Part shown: positions 46,261-58,370 of the stretch, piece by piece | Position numbering within the stretch: the first letter of the stretch is position 1 | Layout: each line of letters starts with the position of its first letter | Source of the DNA: Cristatella mucedo | Taxonomy: Eukaryota > Bryozoa > Phylactolaemata > Cristatellidae | Direction: 5' to 3' | DNA: 64,000 nt | Assembly: GCA_009760855.2 (NCBI GenBank) | Contig: WPIO01000131.1 | Location: 838,501-902,500 of the forward strand | Translations under genes and position numbers: made by a program | The notes under the pieces: generated by a model | What the model was told of the DNA's origin: nothing | The model's input: the letters and a program-made list of their open reading frames with translations, nothing else | Databases searched by the model: none

Positions 46261-46860
46261 CAAATATTACATGATAATGGGTGATATGCACAGGGCCAGG
46301 ACCAGTGAGGTTAGTGGCAGATGCCACAGTGTCAGCAAGCATACACACATAAAGGACGAATCACAGGGACCCACTAAATTGCTGCCCTAAACAGGTGTGT
46401 TTTTAAGTTCTTTTTAAATGTAGCCAAATCAGGGGATGTCGTGACGCCAGTCGGGAGCGAGTTCAAGGCTTTCACAGCATACGAACTAAATGCATAGACT
46501 CCAAACGAATTGAGGTTTTTACAATCTATAGATAAGCACTTATATTCCGAAAAGAATGGTTTTATATGATTGGTCTGAGGTTTACCAGATCTGAGAGATA
46601 GGTTAAGGCCAAAAAATGAAGTGACCTAAAAGTGAGCGACCAAACCTTGAAGTCGATCCGTTTCTTGACTGGTAGCCGGGGCGGGTCGGCAAGAAGCAGT
46701 GCGATATGGCAACGTCGATGCTCGCGACAGACAAGAGTACCTGCAGAGTTTTTCAACAACTTTAAGTAGCCGATTGCACATTTAGCAGCACGGGCATGTA
46801 AACTGGAAGTGGTGCAGAGTGACACTTACAACGTCAGAAAGGCAGTCCTGGTTGCAGGTT
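46261..46860 (-). mobile_element. Old LINE family 1 relic of unit E
   Basis: Family 1 3' UTR and ORF2 end on the minus strand (LLADPPRLPVKKRIDFKVWS). It sits at the position matching the shared LINE of A (15890) and B (39871). Confidence 0.7.
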
Positions 46861-47074
46861 TCATTCCAATCAAAGGCGCCTGATTGAAACGACCGAAGGA
46901 CTCGTGAGCTGCGAATTAGTGACGTCTAACTTGAATGTCAAGCTCGATGGTGTTAGTGTTCAGTGTCAGCAGCTAAGAAGGCCAGAGTTATTAGGAGCTT
47001 GTAGCGATGAACACAGTAATGCATAACTTCGGAACCACCGGACCTTAAAAGTCCACTGTTTTAACTTAAACCTT

Positions 47075-48207
47075 AGATTTTCACGTCTACCTCATAGCTG
47101 TCCAACGAAGTATCTGTTCTCCTACTAAATGATCAATGGTGCCGATACAGAAAGGTAGTCAACGGCCAATTCTTCGAAAGCAGCAGAAACATCCGCTGCA
47201 AGAACAAAGCTCAGAGGTAAAACCAGAAAGGAAATTAGAAATTTATAAGTAACGCTAAAATAACGCAAGCAAGTTTATGATGATATACACTGCCTAAATA
47301 AAAGTTCATCTAGTTTCGCAAGTTACCTGACGAAAGTAACATCTCAGATATTTGCTCATCCCTAATAAATTTTAAAATGAAGAAACTCCAGCAATTTTGA
47401 TAAGCCCTACGGCCCTGCAAAAATGCTTTCATATGCCGACTAAGTTTGGCCCAGTGATTAAGGTGCTCTCCCGATCTATATCTGGTCGAGATCGTAGGCT
47501 TCAGGAATGAGGCATACCTGAAGTGCCGTAATAGAGATTAGGTTCTCCCAGGGCTCTATACAAAGGTATAATACTTACTTATTTTATTTATGTGACCCTT
47601 TGCTATTTGTTCTTATAGTTCAAATGTTGCAACCCTTTAATGCAGGTCCTCATGCTGCACCGACTCCAAACCATAAAGTTGAGGGCAGCATGTGGAAAAC
47701 TTGTTTTCCGACGTTCTCATTTGACCCCTATGAAAGGGTTACGACCCAAACATTTACGACTACTTCCCTATGCAATGCTGCTTTAAGCACTACCAGATCT
47801 TCAGTGACTTGAATTTTGAAGAGCCTTATTTATTGCGTGTATATATTGCAAAAAAAGCTGAAAGATCATCAGCAGACAGAACACAAGTTTCCAAGAGTAA
47901 ATTGTTATACGTTATTTATCTGTCGCATTGTACGAACTGCACAGATTAGCTATACTGTGTGATCTCAGAATAAAATTTTGCCCAATTAACCTTAAGGGTG
48001 GCTTTTAAATTTTAAGCTGAGAGAGTGCAGTTAATTTGACTGTATTTGATCTGAATAAATTGAGGTCGTACATATTCAGGTCTCTCAATGAAGGTTAAAT
48101 CGAAGAACCAGATTAACTCTGTAGACCTTCCAGTGAACCACATAGCATTACAATGTGAAGCGAGAATGCTGTGACTAATTTTTAAATGCACTTTTTAGTG
48201 CCTATGC
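47075..48207 (+). repeat. Lectin segmental-duplication unit, fragment G
   Basis: Matches A at about 8730-8870 and 10700-11335. The stretch with promoter and exons 1-2 is missing, and the unit is cut off at 48207 by hAT3 before exon 3. Confidence 0.65.
47437..47577 (+). mobile_element. tRNA-derived SINE family 1
   Basis: The head (taagtttggcccagtgatta) and 3' end (gtaatagagattaggttctc) of SINE1, inserted in fragment G. Confidence 0.7.
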
Positions 48208-50918
48208 CAGGGGTGTCTAACCTTTTTGCGTTGGGGGGCACATTTCAAAAATTTAAAAGGTGAGGGGGTCACTTGTAAATTGCTGTTGTTGACCACATCA
48301 GAAAATAAGATCGTAATTGAATATGACTATTACTAATATACTTAATAAATAAACCACAATACAATAGTATTTTTAGCATAATTATAATTAAAAATAATAA
48401 ATAATGAAAATTTAATCATGTGTCCTGGAAAATAATTCGATAGATATTATGGCCAATCATTTACTTTTGGATTTTTATTTCAATAACATTAAGACAGAAA
48501 CGTATAAAACTCACAAATTACATGACGAGGACTCACATAATATCAGTGTCTTCAGATTAATTAAATACCACAGGTATTCAATGTCTTCTGCACTGCAGGC
48601 ATCAATGAAATATTTGGCATTGTTTCTGTTTGCATAAAAAGTCGACATCTGCTGCAACAGTGGATGTGGCAATTCAAAGGATTCCTGATAAATGTTCATC
48701 TGTGAGAACGGATCGAGTCTTTGCTTTCACATTTTTTAGTCTGGAAAAAATCTGTTCACAGCAATATGGGCTGCCAGAAAGAGCAATATACCTACGAGCA
48801 TGTTTGGCTAGGTTAGGAAATGACTCTGATGAATCATACTGCTTGTAAAAGGTAACAAGGTCATGCTAATCATAAGCAGTTTTTAAATTGCTGTCATTAT
48901 GAATGTCGATTAGTTCGAGTTGAAATTCATCAGGTGCATCAGAGGGATTGATATTAAATGGATTACTACTCAGGTTCATGTCATCCGCATGTTGTTGGAA
49001 ATCCTGAAACCTCTCTTCGAATTCATCAACAAGTTTGCTAACAAGATTGGAGTACTTCATATGAGCCAGCGTTTCAGGCGATCTTGTTGCTAGTGTTGTG
49101 AAATGTAACAGTTTCTTCTGATCTAAGTGTTCCCTGAAAAGTTTCAGCTTTAGCACAAACGCGACAACACAATCATATATTTTATGGACCAGTTGATCCT
49201 TACCTTGGAGTTTGACATTAAGATCTGCAAGATGTTTGGTTATGTCCACCAAAAAATGCCATGTCATTCTATCACTGCTGGTCATCGAGGAAGCCAACAT
49301 ATTTTCCCTTTTCGGTCATAAAAGTTTTTATTTTGTCCCGAAGTGACCGAAACCTGGCTAAAGTGTTTGCCCTACTTAGCCAACTGACTTGGCAGAAATA
49401 AATAACATTATAATAATCTGATCCCAACTCTTCAAGGAAATCCTGAAATTGTCTGTGGTTTAGCACACGAGACCTTATCACATTGACTGTTGAAACTACA
49501 TTGTCCATTACATGTTGCATGCTCAAGACCTTTGCACATAGCTGTTCCTGGTGGATGATGCAGTGATGACTGACAATTTTGTGAGTTACTAATTTTACCA
49601 TTAAAAATACAAATCCATTGTGTCTACCTGTCATTGAAGGGGCTCCGTCTGTGGTTAGACCAATCAATTTAGTTTCAGTAAGATTAAATTTTGTGAGGAC
49701 CCTCTTGACCTGACCCAAAATATTCCTCCCCCGTTGTAGTGCATTTCATTGAACATATATCCAACAGTTCTTCGATAATGACAAACTTTCCTGTTACTCC
49801 ACGTTCAAACACCGACAGTTGAGCCGTATCGCTATTGTCTAAGCTTTCGTCGAGCCAAAGAGAATAAAATTCGCATTCAGCAACTCTTTAAGTGAGACTT
49901 TCTTCTATGTTGGAAGCGAGCTCGTCAACTCTTCTCGCAACCGTTTGATGAGAAAGACTGACTTTCTCTACTTCTGAATTCTTTTCTGGACAGACAACAC
50001 CAATAAACAGCCTGAGGCATTCCTTAACAAATTCACCATCGGAAAATGCTTTCCCCGCTTAGCTATAGCTTCATCTATTAAAAAACTTACTTTGGTTGAA
50101 GCCTCAGACTTGTTGCTAACTGCTGTAAACAATGACTGCCGTCCGATGACGCTCTGTTTCAACGAGTTCACGCGATTAATTCGTAGTTGACCAGTCAGGC
50201 TGTTGTACCTGTCGCCATGCTTTGTTGAAAAATGTCGCTTAACCTTATACTCCCTTGCATCGACAATTGTTTCTTGGCATATTAGGCACGTTATTCTACC
50301 CAGCGTTCCATTACAAAATAGTCTACAGTCCAAGATGCTTTGAAAAGAAGTCATCCTTCTGCGTCAATATTTCGTTTTTTGCTAGTATTCACATTCGCCG
50401 CCATTTTTCTCTGTGAAATAAAAACCTGATCAGTTACGAATTGATTAATTTATAATTTATCACAGCAATATCTTAGTAATAGTAAGTAAGTTAAGCAATA
50501 CGCGTTTATTTGAAAAACCTACCTGACTGATTCCAGTTCGTGCAGTAGCAGCTGAGAAACGGCTCTTTTTTTCTGTCCACAGTGTGAGCCAGTTAATTCC
50601 GCTTGCGGAAGCGTTATAAATGTGATCGTAATTGTGCCGCTGAAGCACAAATATATTACTCCTTCACGCCAAAATGTTCACATGAAGGCTAGCAAAATAA
50701 ATCGACTTTTTACCTTCACGCGAAAATAGCCATTCGGACACCTTCATGCTTGACGCGAGCGTTAAGTACATCAAAGCGCCTTATATCGCCGTTTGTATTG
50801 ATTAAAAATTAACGAAAAACATGGAGTGACAGATATTTTTTGGGATAACGTTGCTGGCCGCATAGAAGACCTCGGCGGGTCGGGTTGTGGCCCGCGGGCC
50901 ACGTGTTGGACATCCCTG
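48208..50918 (-). mobile_element. hAT DNA transposon hAT3, both ends present
   Basis: Terminal inverted repeats are CAGGGGTGTCTAACC at 48208 and, reversed, CAGGGATGTCCAAC at 50918. This CAGGGGT(G)TCCAACC type of end is well known in animal hAT elements. The interior encodes a transposase on the minus strand. The 8 bases outside the ends (gcctatgc and ctttaggg) do not form a target duplication. Confidence 0.88.
48866..50354 (-). pseudogene. hAT3 transposase (BED finger, SCAND3/GTF2IRD2-like), broken
   Basis: In order on the minus strand: a BED zinc finger (CLICQE, KVKRHFSTKH) at 50354-50200; VSLSHQTVARRVDELASNIE with a TAA after EESLT; the acidic LWLDESLDNSDTAQL block; after a frameshift near 49720, LIGLTTDGAPSMTGRHNG, CIIHQEQL and VSWLSRANTLARF; and after another frameshift near 49290, FLVDITKHLADLNVKLQGKD and the C-terminal hAT region. 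Catalytic acidic positions look intact. Two frameshifts and at least one stop break it, so it is a fairly young but dead copy. Confidence 0.88.
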
Positions 50919-51407
50919 CTTTAGGGGGTGTTCAGCAACTTCAAGAACGCTTGAGAAGCTACTTTACTGTTTTGCTATCGAAAATCCTCAACAGTCAGTC
51001 TCGGTGAATAATGAATTTTAGCTCTTGCTATGATCATGAGTCAGTTTCTGTTTGCCGATCGCAACCTTTATTAGTTAGCGTATTCATCGATAACGTTTTA
51101 GTGCAGTCCTGACGGAATTTATGTGCAGACAGGCTAAGAGAAAACTCAGAGATCTTCGGTTTGTTTGTTTGAGGCAAGCTCACTGCGACATAGTACTCGT
51201 AAAGCTTTTGCTTTTAAGATTCGAACGTCAAAATCCAACAATAATGGGCATCTTAAATGTAGGCAGTATTAAGTCTTCTACAAAATGTAGGTTGAACACA
51301 ACTGCTTACGAACGCCTCATTTTAAAAGGCTAATATTTTATCACATACATTGGTTTTAAACGAAGTATTTGAACGGGGTATGACCCATAGACTGCTCGTA
51401 ATCGTAT

Positions 51408-52675
51408 TTATGTATGTATCTCCGTCATTAACTCCACAAAGTCATAAAGACCACGTGGGTGTTACGTAGGAGAGTTTTGTATAGGGTACTCACTGCCTAA
51501 GCGGCTTTCGGTACGCATTAGGGAGTCAACAGACTTCGTCTCCCGCAACAAAGTGAAAGTGGGAAGCATAGCAGAGTCGGGAGAGCAGTAGAGGTAGTGA
51601 GCAGCATCGAAGTAGCAGCTAGGACCGCTGGCAAGGATCTGGCATAGTCGGCAACTGCGGGAGATTTGTTTTCTCTGTGTAAGAATCGCGGAAGCGAGTT
51701 CCACAGCCTAGGTACTGCAGAGCTAAAGCTCCGCTCACCAACGGTCTTGAAGCGGAGAAATGGAACAGCTAAAATATTGTCCACACAGGACCTGAAGGTA
51801 CGAATAGGCTGAAACGAATGCAGCAGTTCGGCTAGGTACGAAGGAGCCAAGCCGTGGCGGGTTTGTGGGTTAGCGTAGAAACTTGGTTCTGTATCAGTTG
51901 CTCAACCGGCATCCACCCTAGCTGTTTTAGCAAAAGAGACACGTACTTAAGCCTCTGGGACTTGAACACTAGCCTTGCAGCCATATTCATAGTCTGCTGC
52001 AGTCACCGAGTTGCTTTCTTTACTAGCCCAGTGAAAAGGGAATTACAATAATCAAGCCGAAACAGAACTAAGGAGCTATTCAAATATCTTATACAAGTTG
52101 CTGTGGAAGACAGCTCCTAGTCTTGGATTTGGATTTGACGTGATGGTTAGCTGTGGAAGCAGTCTTTTGAATGAAGCTTTTAAAGTTTAGGCAGCTGTCG
52201 GAAACGACACCTAAATTTCGAGCACTCTGTGATGGTCGCACAACAGCATCGCCTATTAGAAGAGCAAAGCCTTTTAACCCAACCACACGCTTAGGGTGTC
52301 CTATGAGCAGCAGTTCGATTTTATACTCATTTAATTTCAGGAAGTCTTCCGACATCCAGTATCAAATGTTGGCAAGGCAAGCATTCAGTTTCTCAGTTGC
52401 TGTAGCAGATTCCGATGGTTCGAATGACGAATTCAACCGAGTATCGTCAGCGTAAAAATGATATCTCATTCGATGGGCCTTAATCACATTTTACAAGATG
52501 TTTAGTGTAAATGGAGAACGGCAAGGGACCGAGTATTAGGGACTCCACACGTGACCCCTGTCGTGTGTGAGACCTGATAGCCACCCGATGCGGATTGAAC
52601 ACAATCAGACAAGTGCAATACAAACCACGCCAGTACTTCGTCTGCCAGACCAGTCGTTCTTCTCATATATGAAAA
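51408..52675 (-). mobile_element. LINE family 2 with RT C-terminal part
   Basis: The tail is tatttatgtatgtatctccg. Coding pieces follow 5' on the minus strand (MAPSYLAELLHSFQPIRTF, KIELLLIGHPKRV, NLGVVSDSCLNFKSF), and the catalytic box FYADDT is near 52450. It is 5'-truncated about 220 bases further on. Confidence 0.85.
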
Positions 52676-53710
52676 GTCGCTCTCACTATTTAGGTTGGTG
52701 GTTCATTGAACGAAATAAGAATGGTGAATCCATGCCTAGGAAATCCGATCATAATAACTGAAACAAGCAATCAGCACCTATGCTAGAACGTTTTCCTTAA
52801 GCCTAGTAATCATGATAATTCTTGTTTATTAGAACTACTCCTCAGCTAGAGTAGGAACCCAACTACCAGCTCTGCCAGCTCAAATTGTTAAGCTATTCCT
52901 TAAAGGTAAATCTACTCCCAAAGGCAAAATGCCTGCAATCAGTTTGCATCGAAAGCTTGGAACTCTTCCACGAATGACCTCACGATATTCCTGACTAGGA
53001 GAAATTTAAAATGATGCTTGTAGTATGCACTAGTTCCTTGCAGCGATTGCAGGTTATACGTGCCCTGTCCACTGTGGGCGTATTATTGCCGGTACTGTTC
53101 ACGTCAAAAGCAACTTAATTGATCATGTTATTACTGTATCGTTCCACCATGCATGCGATACACTTGGAAATTGTGTGTGTAGCCGGAGTCGTAGCGGCCC
53201 TGCATCTCCTAGAACATGTGTGATTGGCCTGGTAAGGCACGACGAGTCGGAGGGCACTGTTCACAACAATAATAAAGCCATTGATCGAACTACGAGGTTT
53301 CTCGTTGTATCAAAGCTAGACTATTGCGAATGAACGTTTTAACGATTGCCGATAAAAGCTATGCCAGTGGCCTGTAAGGTGAATGCTAAACTAATTTCTA
53401 AGTCACCAAAGTCTAGTCATTTGTCTCTTTCATCGAGATGCATTGTTCCCTGTCAATATCCAGAGACAGAGAACAGTAAATACCTAGACTCCATGGCCTT
53501 ATAGGACTTAGGTCTGTTTCACTTAGCTGAAAACCGCACTGAACCTGCTTTACCAAACTTAGCTCTTTAGGATTCATAATTGCAAACAAGAATATTTGGA
53601 AAACATCGCTAAAGTTGAAGCCACAAGTGCAAACTGAATATGGTATTGCTTGCAAACTCTCAATTTTATTGTTCAGAGAGTAGGGAGCATGGAAGTACTA
53701 GCTAATCAGC

Positions 53711-56502
53711 ATTTTCGTTTTTCGTGACATTTTTGACAAAAAAATGCAAATTTGTTTGGAAACAAAACATCGTTCCAGGTGTAGTCAGCCAATGCTGGTC
53801 GCAAATAGCCCGAGTCCTCTACGTTTTTACAATTTTCCGGCTGCCCAGCGGCCCAACTACTGCATTAAGAATCCCTTCGATCCTGGTGGTTGACATTAGG
53901 TGTCCCACCACCACTCTGATGGATGCTTCCCATTAGCTTGTCGTAACGTTAAGCCGATCCAAATTGACTTCTTCAAACTCAAAAAATTCCCATGACATTC
54001 ACTTAAGGGTAAACACTGCTTAGAAGATTGAATACCCGGCTAGGCGCACTAGGTAAGGCGGTTGCTTTTCACGACCTCGGTCCCGAGGTCGTTGGTTCGA
54101 ATCTTGCGGTGGGTGATCCTTCATTGCCCATGCAAGCGGTTGTAATAGCCGTAAAGGCTCTTCGGTCACTGTACAAAAGAGGCTGTTGAATCAGCAAGTA
54201 TTTTTATTTTTAGGCCATTGCCTAGAATTTTAAAAAGGTGGGTAATAGAACTTAGTGCTAGAAGCACAGTTTAAGCACTGGTTAAGGAAGTGATGCAATC
54301 AGTGAGACTTTGCTTGCTTGTGATTGCTGCTGTTGATTAGGGCCAACGTCAAGCCTAGACTACAGCATCGACGCTTAGTTTCAAATAAGTTGATTGAGTA
54401 GTCTCAACATGGTATTTCTGATTCCAAAGACGTCGTTCTGCAAGTGCAAGTTCCACTGCCCCAGAAGTGACGACTATCGGAAGCATACAGCTGAGCACAA
54501 TATTACTTCAAGCAGACGCAGCTAGCTTGTAATATATTCTAAATTAGGTGCAAGTCATGATTTTTAATGTCATTTAATTTCTATGAACCTCAATCTTTAG
54601 AAGAATGCAGCAATACATAAGCAAATTTTATCCGGAAGGTTTAGGGTGTGTAAAGGTCGGGACTAAAAGGCCCTCAGTTATTTTCAACACGAAGCCCGAT
54701 ACAACGTCACTACATTGTCGATGTATGTGCAAAAAATCGCATGCAACTGATGTTTGGCTTTGTTCCTCCAATTCAACGCTCCCCAATCACTGAAGCAGTT
54801 AGGGTGATAACAAATACTTTGCTCTCGAGAACAAACTGATTCATATAGTTATTGTATAGAATCGTGGATAGATGAAGTTTGGACAATCAAAGGGGTCATT
54901 TACATTAGGTGTGAGTCGTGTGCAAATACGAAGCGACAGGCAGATCATAAGCAAGACTAATCAATAATACTAATTTGCTGGTATGCGAATGTACGTGTGC
55001 TGCAAACTTTGGAATTAACATTTCGCGGATACCCTGGCCCACACAATTTTAATAGTATACACCCATTTTGGGAGTCCTCAAGAAGTGCTACAAGATTTTC
55101 AGAGATTAATAATGCCGTCGCTCCACATGGCGTTCTATCATACATGCATGGTCATGATTTCTGATCAACTGCCTAGTGTTACTTTTAGCAGCCAAAGCTT
55201 GATCGGGCAGAGCATTCACTAAAGGCAATATTTCAATGCAGCAACTGCTAATTGCTGCCACCTTAGTGCAACAGTAAAGCCAAATTCTTTAACCGAAGGT
55301 TTCTCTTTGAAACGTTGCTGAAACGATGGTGCGAGCCGATTGATTCTCATACTCGAATCCGTAAATTGATTTTGAACGAGGAACTCTTTAAAAAAGAACT
55401 CTAAAACCGATGAAATTCGACGAGCAGTGAAGATAGTGCAGGCAATAAGAACGTGCAATTTAAAAGAAAGCAAAATATACTACCTTTAATTAAAAATATA
55501 CTGCAGTTTTTACTTTTATTATTTTAAGAAATAATTATGTATGAACGAATATCTACGATGGTAATTTCAGCATCTATCTTAAAAAATTAGCCGTGAAATA
55601 TCTAGGCAGTGTATATTGCCATAGCCATGCATATGCTATTATAGCATTCTTCAGGAATTTGAAATGTAATCAGTAACTGTGAAACGTGGCCAAGAAACTA
55701 ATGCAATAATTCAATGGTCTTTATAAATCTGACCCCATGCTGGTTTAGATGACCTTCGTCACATCAGGGGCAGCCCCAGGTACTCAGAGTGTGACAAATA
55801 AAGCCCGATCAAGGCCTTATTTATCGAAGCTCAATTTAAACTTACAGTCTCTGCTTTTGTTTTAACAAACCTCGACTCTTAATACTTTCTGAATTGAATA
55901 ACTTGGCTGAATTGGCTCTGTTAACATAACTGGAAAATAACTGTAAAGTGATTAAGCAACAACAGAATAGTTGGCTCATCTCCCTTGATAAGGGGTGAAA
56001 ACTGTGATGTTAATCAACAAATGGTAAGCATGATTATTGTGCATGACTTCGGAAATGATATCACTAGTTAAAGCTTACTTTAATGTAAGGCTTAAGGATA
56101 ATACATGACACACATAACCCTTTACTGTTGCGAAAAGCCTAAATGGCCTAAAACACTACTGGTGGCACTTCTGGGCTCTTTATAAAATTCTAGAGGAAAT
56201 CAGCCTGATTTATCAATCAATCACGATTATTCAAGGTTGATGTGGAACTCCCTAATCTAACATAGAGTTACTTTCAGATTCCTCATTACACCCATCCCTA
56301 GTCTGTACTTCTTGTGCCCCACTTACCTGCACAATTGAAGCATGCAAATTGCATTTAAACTAATGCTGACAGTCATGCCAGTTAGCAATGCAGTTAGCTC
56401 AACGGCAGGCTCATTTTTAGTGCCACTTACATTTTCGCTGACGCTGCTTCCAACCAAGAAGAAAGCACACAGCAGCAAGCAAACTCTCTTAATTGCTGAC
56501 AT
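53711..56502 (-). pseudogene. C-type lectin pseudogene, copy C (exons 1-4)
   Basis: Exon 1 (56502-56431) is an intact signal peptide, MSAIKRVCLLLCAFFLVGSS plus four residues. Exon 2 (56326-56272) reads VSGAQEVQTRDG and ends in the same phase as in A. Exon 3 (54437-about 54318) starts well (RRLWNQKYHVETTQSTY) but has a 1-base deletion, then a stop, and has lost its 3' half and donor. Exon 4 (53979-53711) has lost the acceptor AG, has a TAA where A has DCGC, and has a further frame shift. A SINE2 lies in intron 3. The start codon is four codons upstream of the one used in A. Confidence 0.8.
54034..54195 (+). mobile_element. tRNA-derived SINE family 2
   Basis: The A box region is ggcgcactaggtaaggcggt and the B box region is gtcgttggttcgaatcttg. 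It is the clearest SINE2 copy and is inserted in intron 3 of lectin pseudogene C. Confidence 0.8.
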
Positions 56503-56527
56503 TCTAAAGAAAAGAAAAGCTCAACTA

Positions 56528-56760
56528 TATTTCAGCAGCACCATTAGCAATTTTATTTATTAATTTGATATTTGATTATTTTGATATTAATATATTTCAT
56601 AATATATTTCATTAATATATACTATTATAATATACTATATACTATATAATATATATACTATTATAATATTATACTATATTATATATTTCATAATATATTT
56701 CATTAATATATACTATATTTCAGCAGCACCATTAGCAATTTTATTTATTAATTTGATATT
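56528..56760. repeat. AT-rich block flanked by a direct repeat of about 47 bp
   Basis: A segment starting tatatttcagcagcaccatt occurs at about 56528 and again at about 56713, nearly identical. Between them lies AT-only sequence with repeated words (atatttcataatatatttca, attaatatatactat). It replaces the promoter-bearing segment of unit A. Confidence 0.75.
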
Positions 56761-57399
56761 GATTAGCAATTTTGGAGACACATACTAATGCCGACACCGA
56801 AGCTTAGAGGTCGAGTTGCAAATCAGGTTTCATTTGCAACTGTGGATTGTTAAGGAGCCGCAAATAACTGATACAGCTACCATTTCCACAGAAATTATGA
56901 GAAGACTGCAGCTTTTAGTCTAAATTATACAGAATGGGGTTAATGGCTTACTTAACATACTTCAGGCGATTGGACGCTTGAGCTCTCCCACTATCGCCTC
57001 AACTTACCACGTCAGCCTGCCTATTTAAGCGTTCCAACGGTGATACAGATGCTATTTCCAAAATATGTGTGGCATAGATATCATAATGATATGAAATTGC
57101 TGGTCAAAGTGTTTCGGCTAGTCCTACCTTATTGTATGACATTTGGCTGGTTCTTGGTAATCGTATGGCCTCCAATGGCCAGGCACGTCTAAGGCAATAT
57201 AAAACTAGTAGTAAAACTTGTATGGCTATCAAATGATTATTTTTGAGTAAACTAGAGCACTGTTTTTATAGTAAGTAAATAAAATCAGCGTAAAACGACG
57301 CCTATTTACGGATTAGCAGCTGTTGCCCTGTTCAACAATGCAGAGGGAGCCATTAGAGGCCATTGTTAAAGAGCTGGAATGGGCTATATCGTCAAATAG

Positions 57400-58370
57400 T
57401 GTAGGGGTTAATTCGGAACAATTTGTGTCGTAACTTGAAATAAAATATCAGTTGCTCTATGTTTATGGTTGTAATGATAGCAGTATCTCATTTCAATTAC
57501 GCTCAGAAGCTGGCTGGTCTGTGCTATTTAAGGCCTACCATAAGAACGCTACGCCTAATGCAATAAGTTCGGTGGTTAACTTGAAGTACTCTATCCTCTA
57601 ATGCCTTGCAGCGAACTCTGAGGAAGACCAACCTGCCAGTGATGTAGTTATCAAACTGGCACTACCCGTTAGCATCTGTGCATATTACGTAGCTTTAGAA
57701 AAAAATTAAGTTTCTCTGAATTCATTTTTATTGGCACTGCTTTTAGTCTTTAGATAATATTGTAGACTTGTTAGATGAACTGAGAGTTAAATTCCAGAAG
57801 ATCTTGAGGACTTTTATATTGACTGCTATGAGAAAGGTCATTCCGTGATCTGCCATGGCTAGTTAGCCGTTGGCGATCGTCAAAAAGTGTTGGTAAATTT
57901 GTACCACTTTGCGTCCCAACTTAAAATTAATATCAGCTGCCCTATGCTTATGATGATAATGAGAGCACGTCCCATGTTGATTTCGCTCAAAGCCTGGATG
58001 GTCCGGGCTACTTAAGGGCTAGTTTGAGAACGCTACGCCCAATGCAATAAAGTTCGGTGGTTAACTTGAAATATTTCATCCTTTAATGCCTTGCCACGAA
58101 CTCTGGGGATGACCAACCTGCCGGTGGTGTAGTTGTCGAAGTGGCAATACCCGTTAGCATCTGTGCACGGCTAGTAGCTTTACAAGAACTTGAAGTTTCT
58201 CTGAATTCAATCGAAGTCGCAGTGATTTTAGTCTTTATATAATATTGGAGTCTTGTTAATTGAACCGAGAGTTGAATTCAAGCATATATTGAGGACTTTT
58301 GTAGTGACTCCTATGAGTCAGGTCATTAAGTGCTCTGCAACGGCTAGTTAGCAAGCAGATGCAGTCAAAG
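57400..58370 (-). repeat. Tandem duplication of about 485 bp inside unit C
   Basis: The blocks 57400-57885 and 57886-58370 repeat the same sequence. Landmarks occur twice: acccgttagcatctgtgca, gagttaaatt versus gagttgaatt, aacgctacgcc, and ttcggtggttaacttgaa. Units A and B have it once. Confidence 0.8.

Larger units (their letters stand above)
43861..47070 (+). repeat. Lectin segmental-duplication unit, copy E (internally deleted)
   Basis: Bases 43861-44405 match the unit 5' part (A 7150-7790), and bases 46860-47070 match the unit 3' part (A 16330-16620). Between them lie only LINE sequences. All lectin exons are missing. Confidence 0.6.

Noticed and set aside
54034-54195. Possible tRNA genes at the SINE heads (also 30395, 60000)
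   Set aside because: A and B boxes are present, but the cloverleaf is not complete and the same head plus body recurs as dispersed repeats, so these are SINEs.
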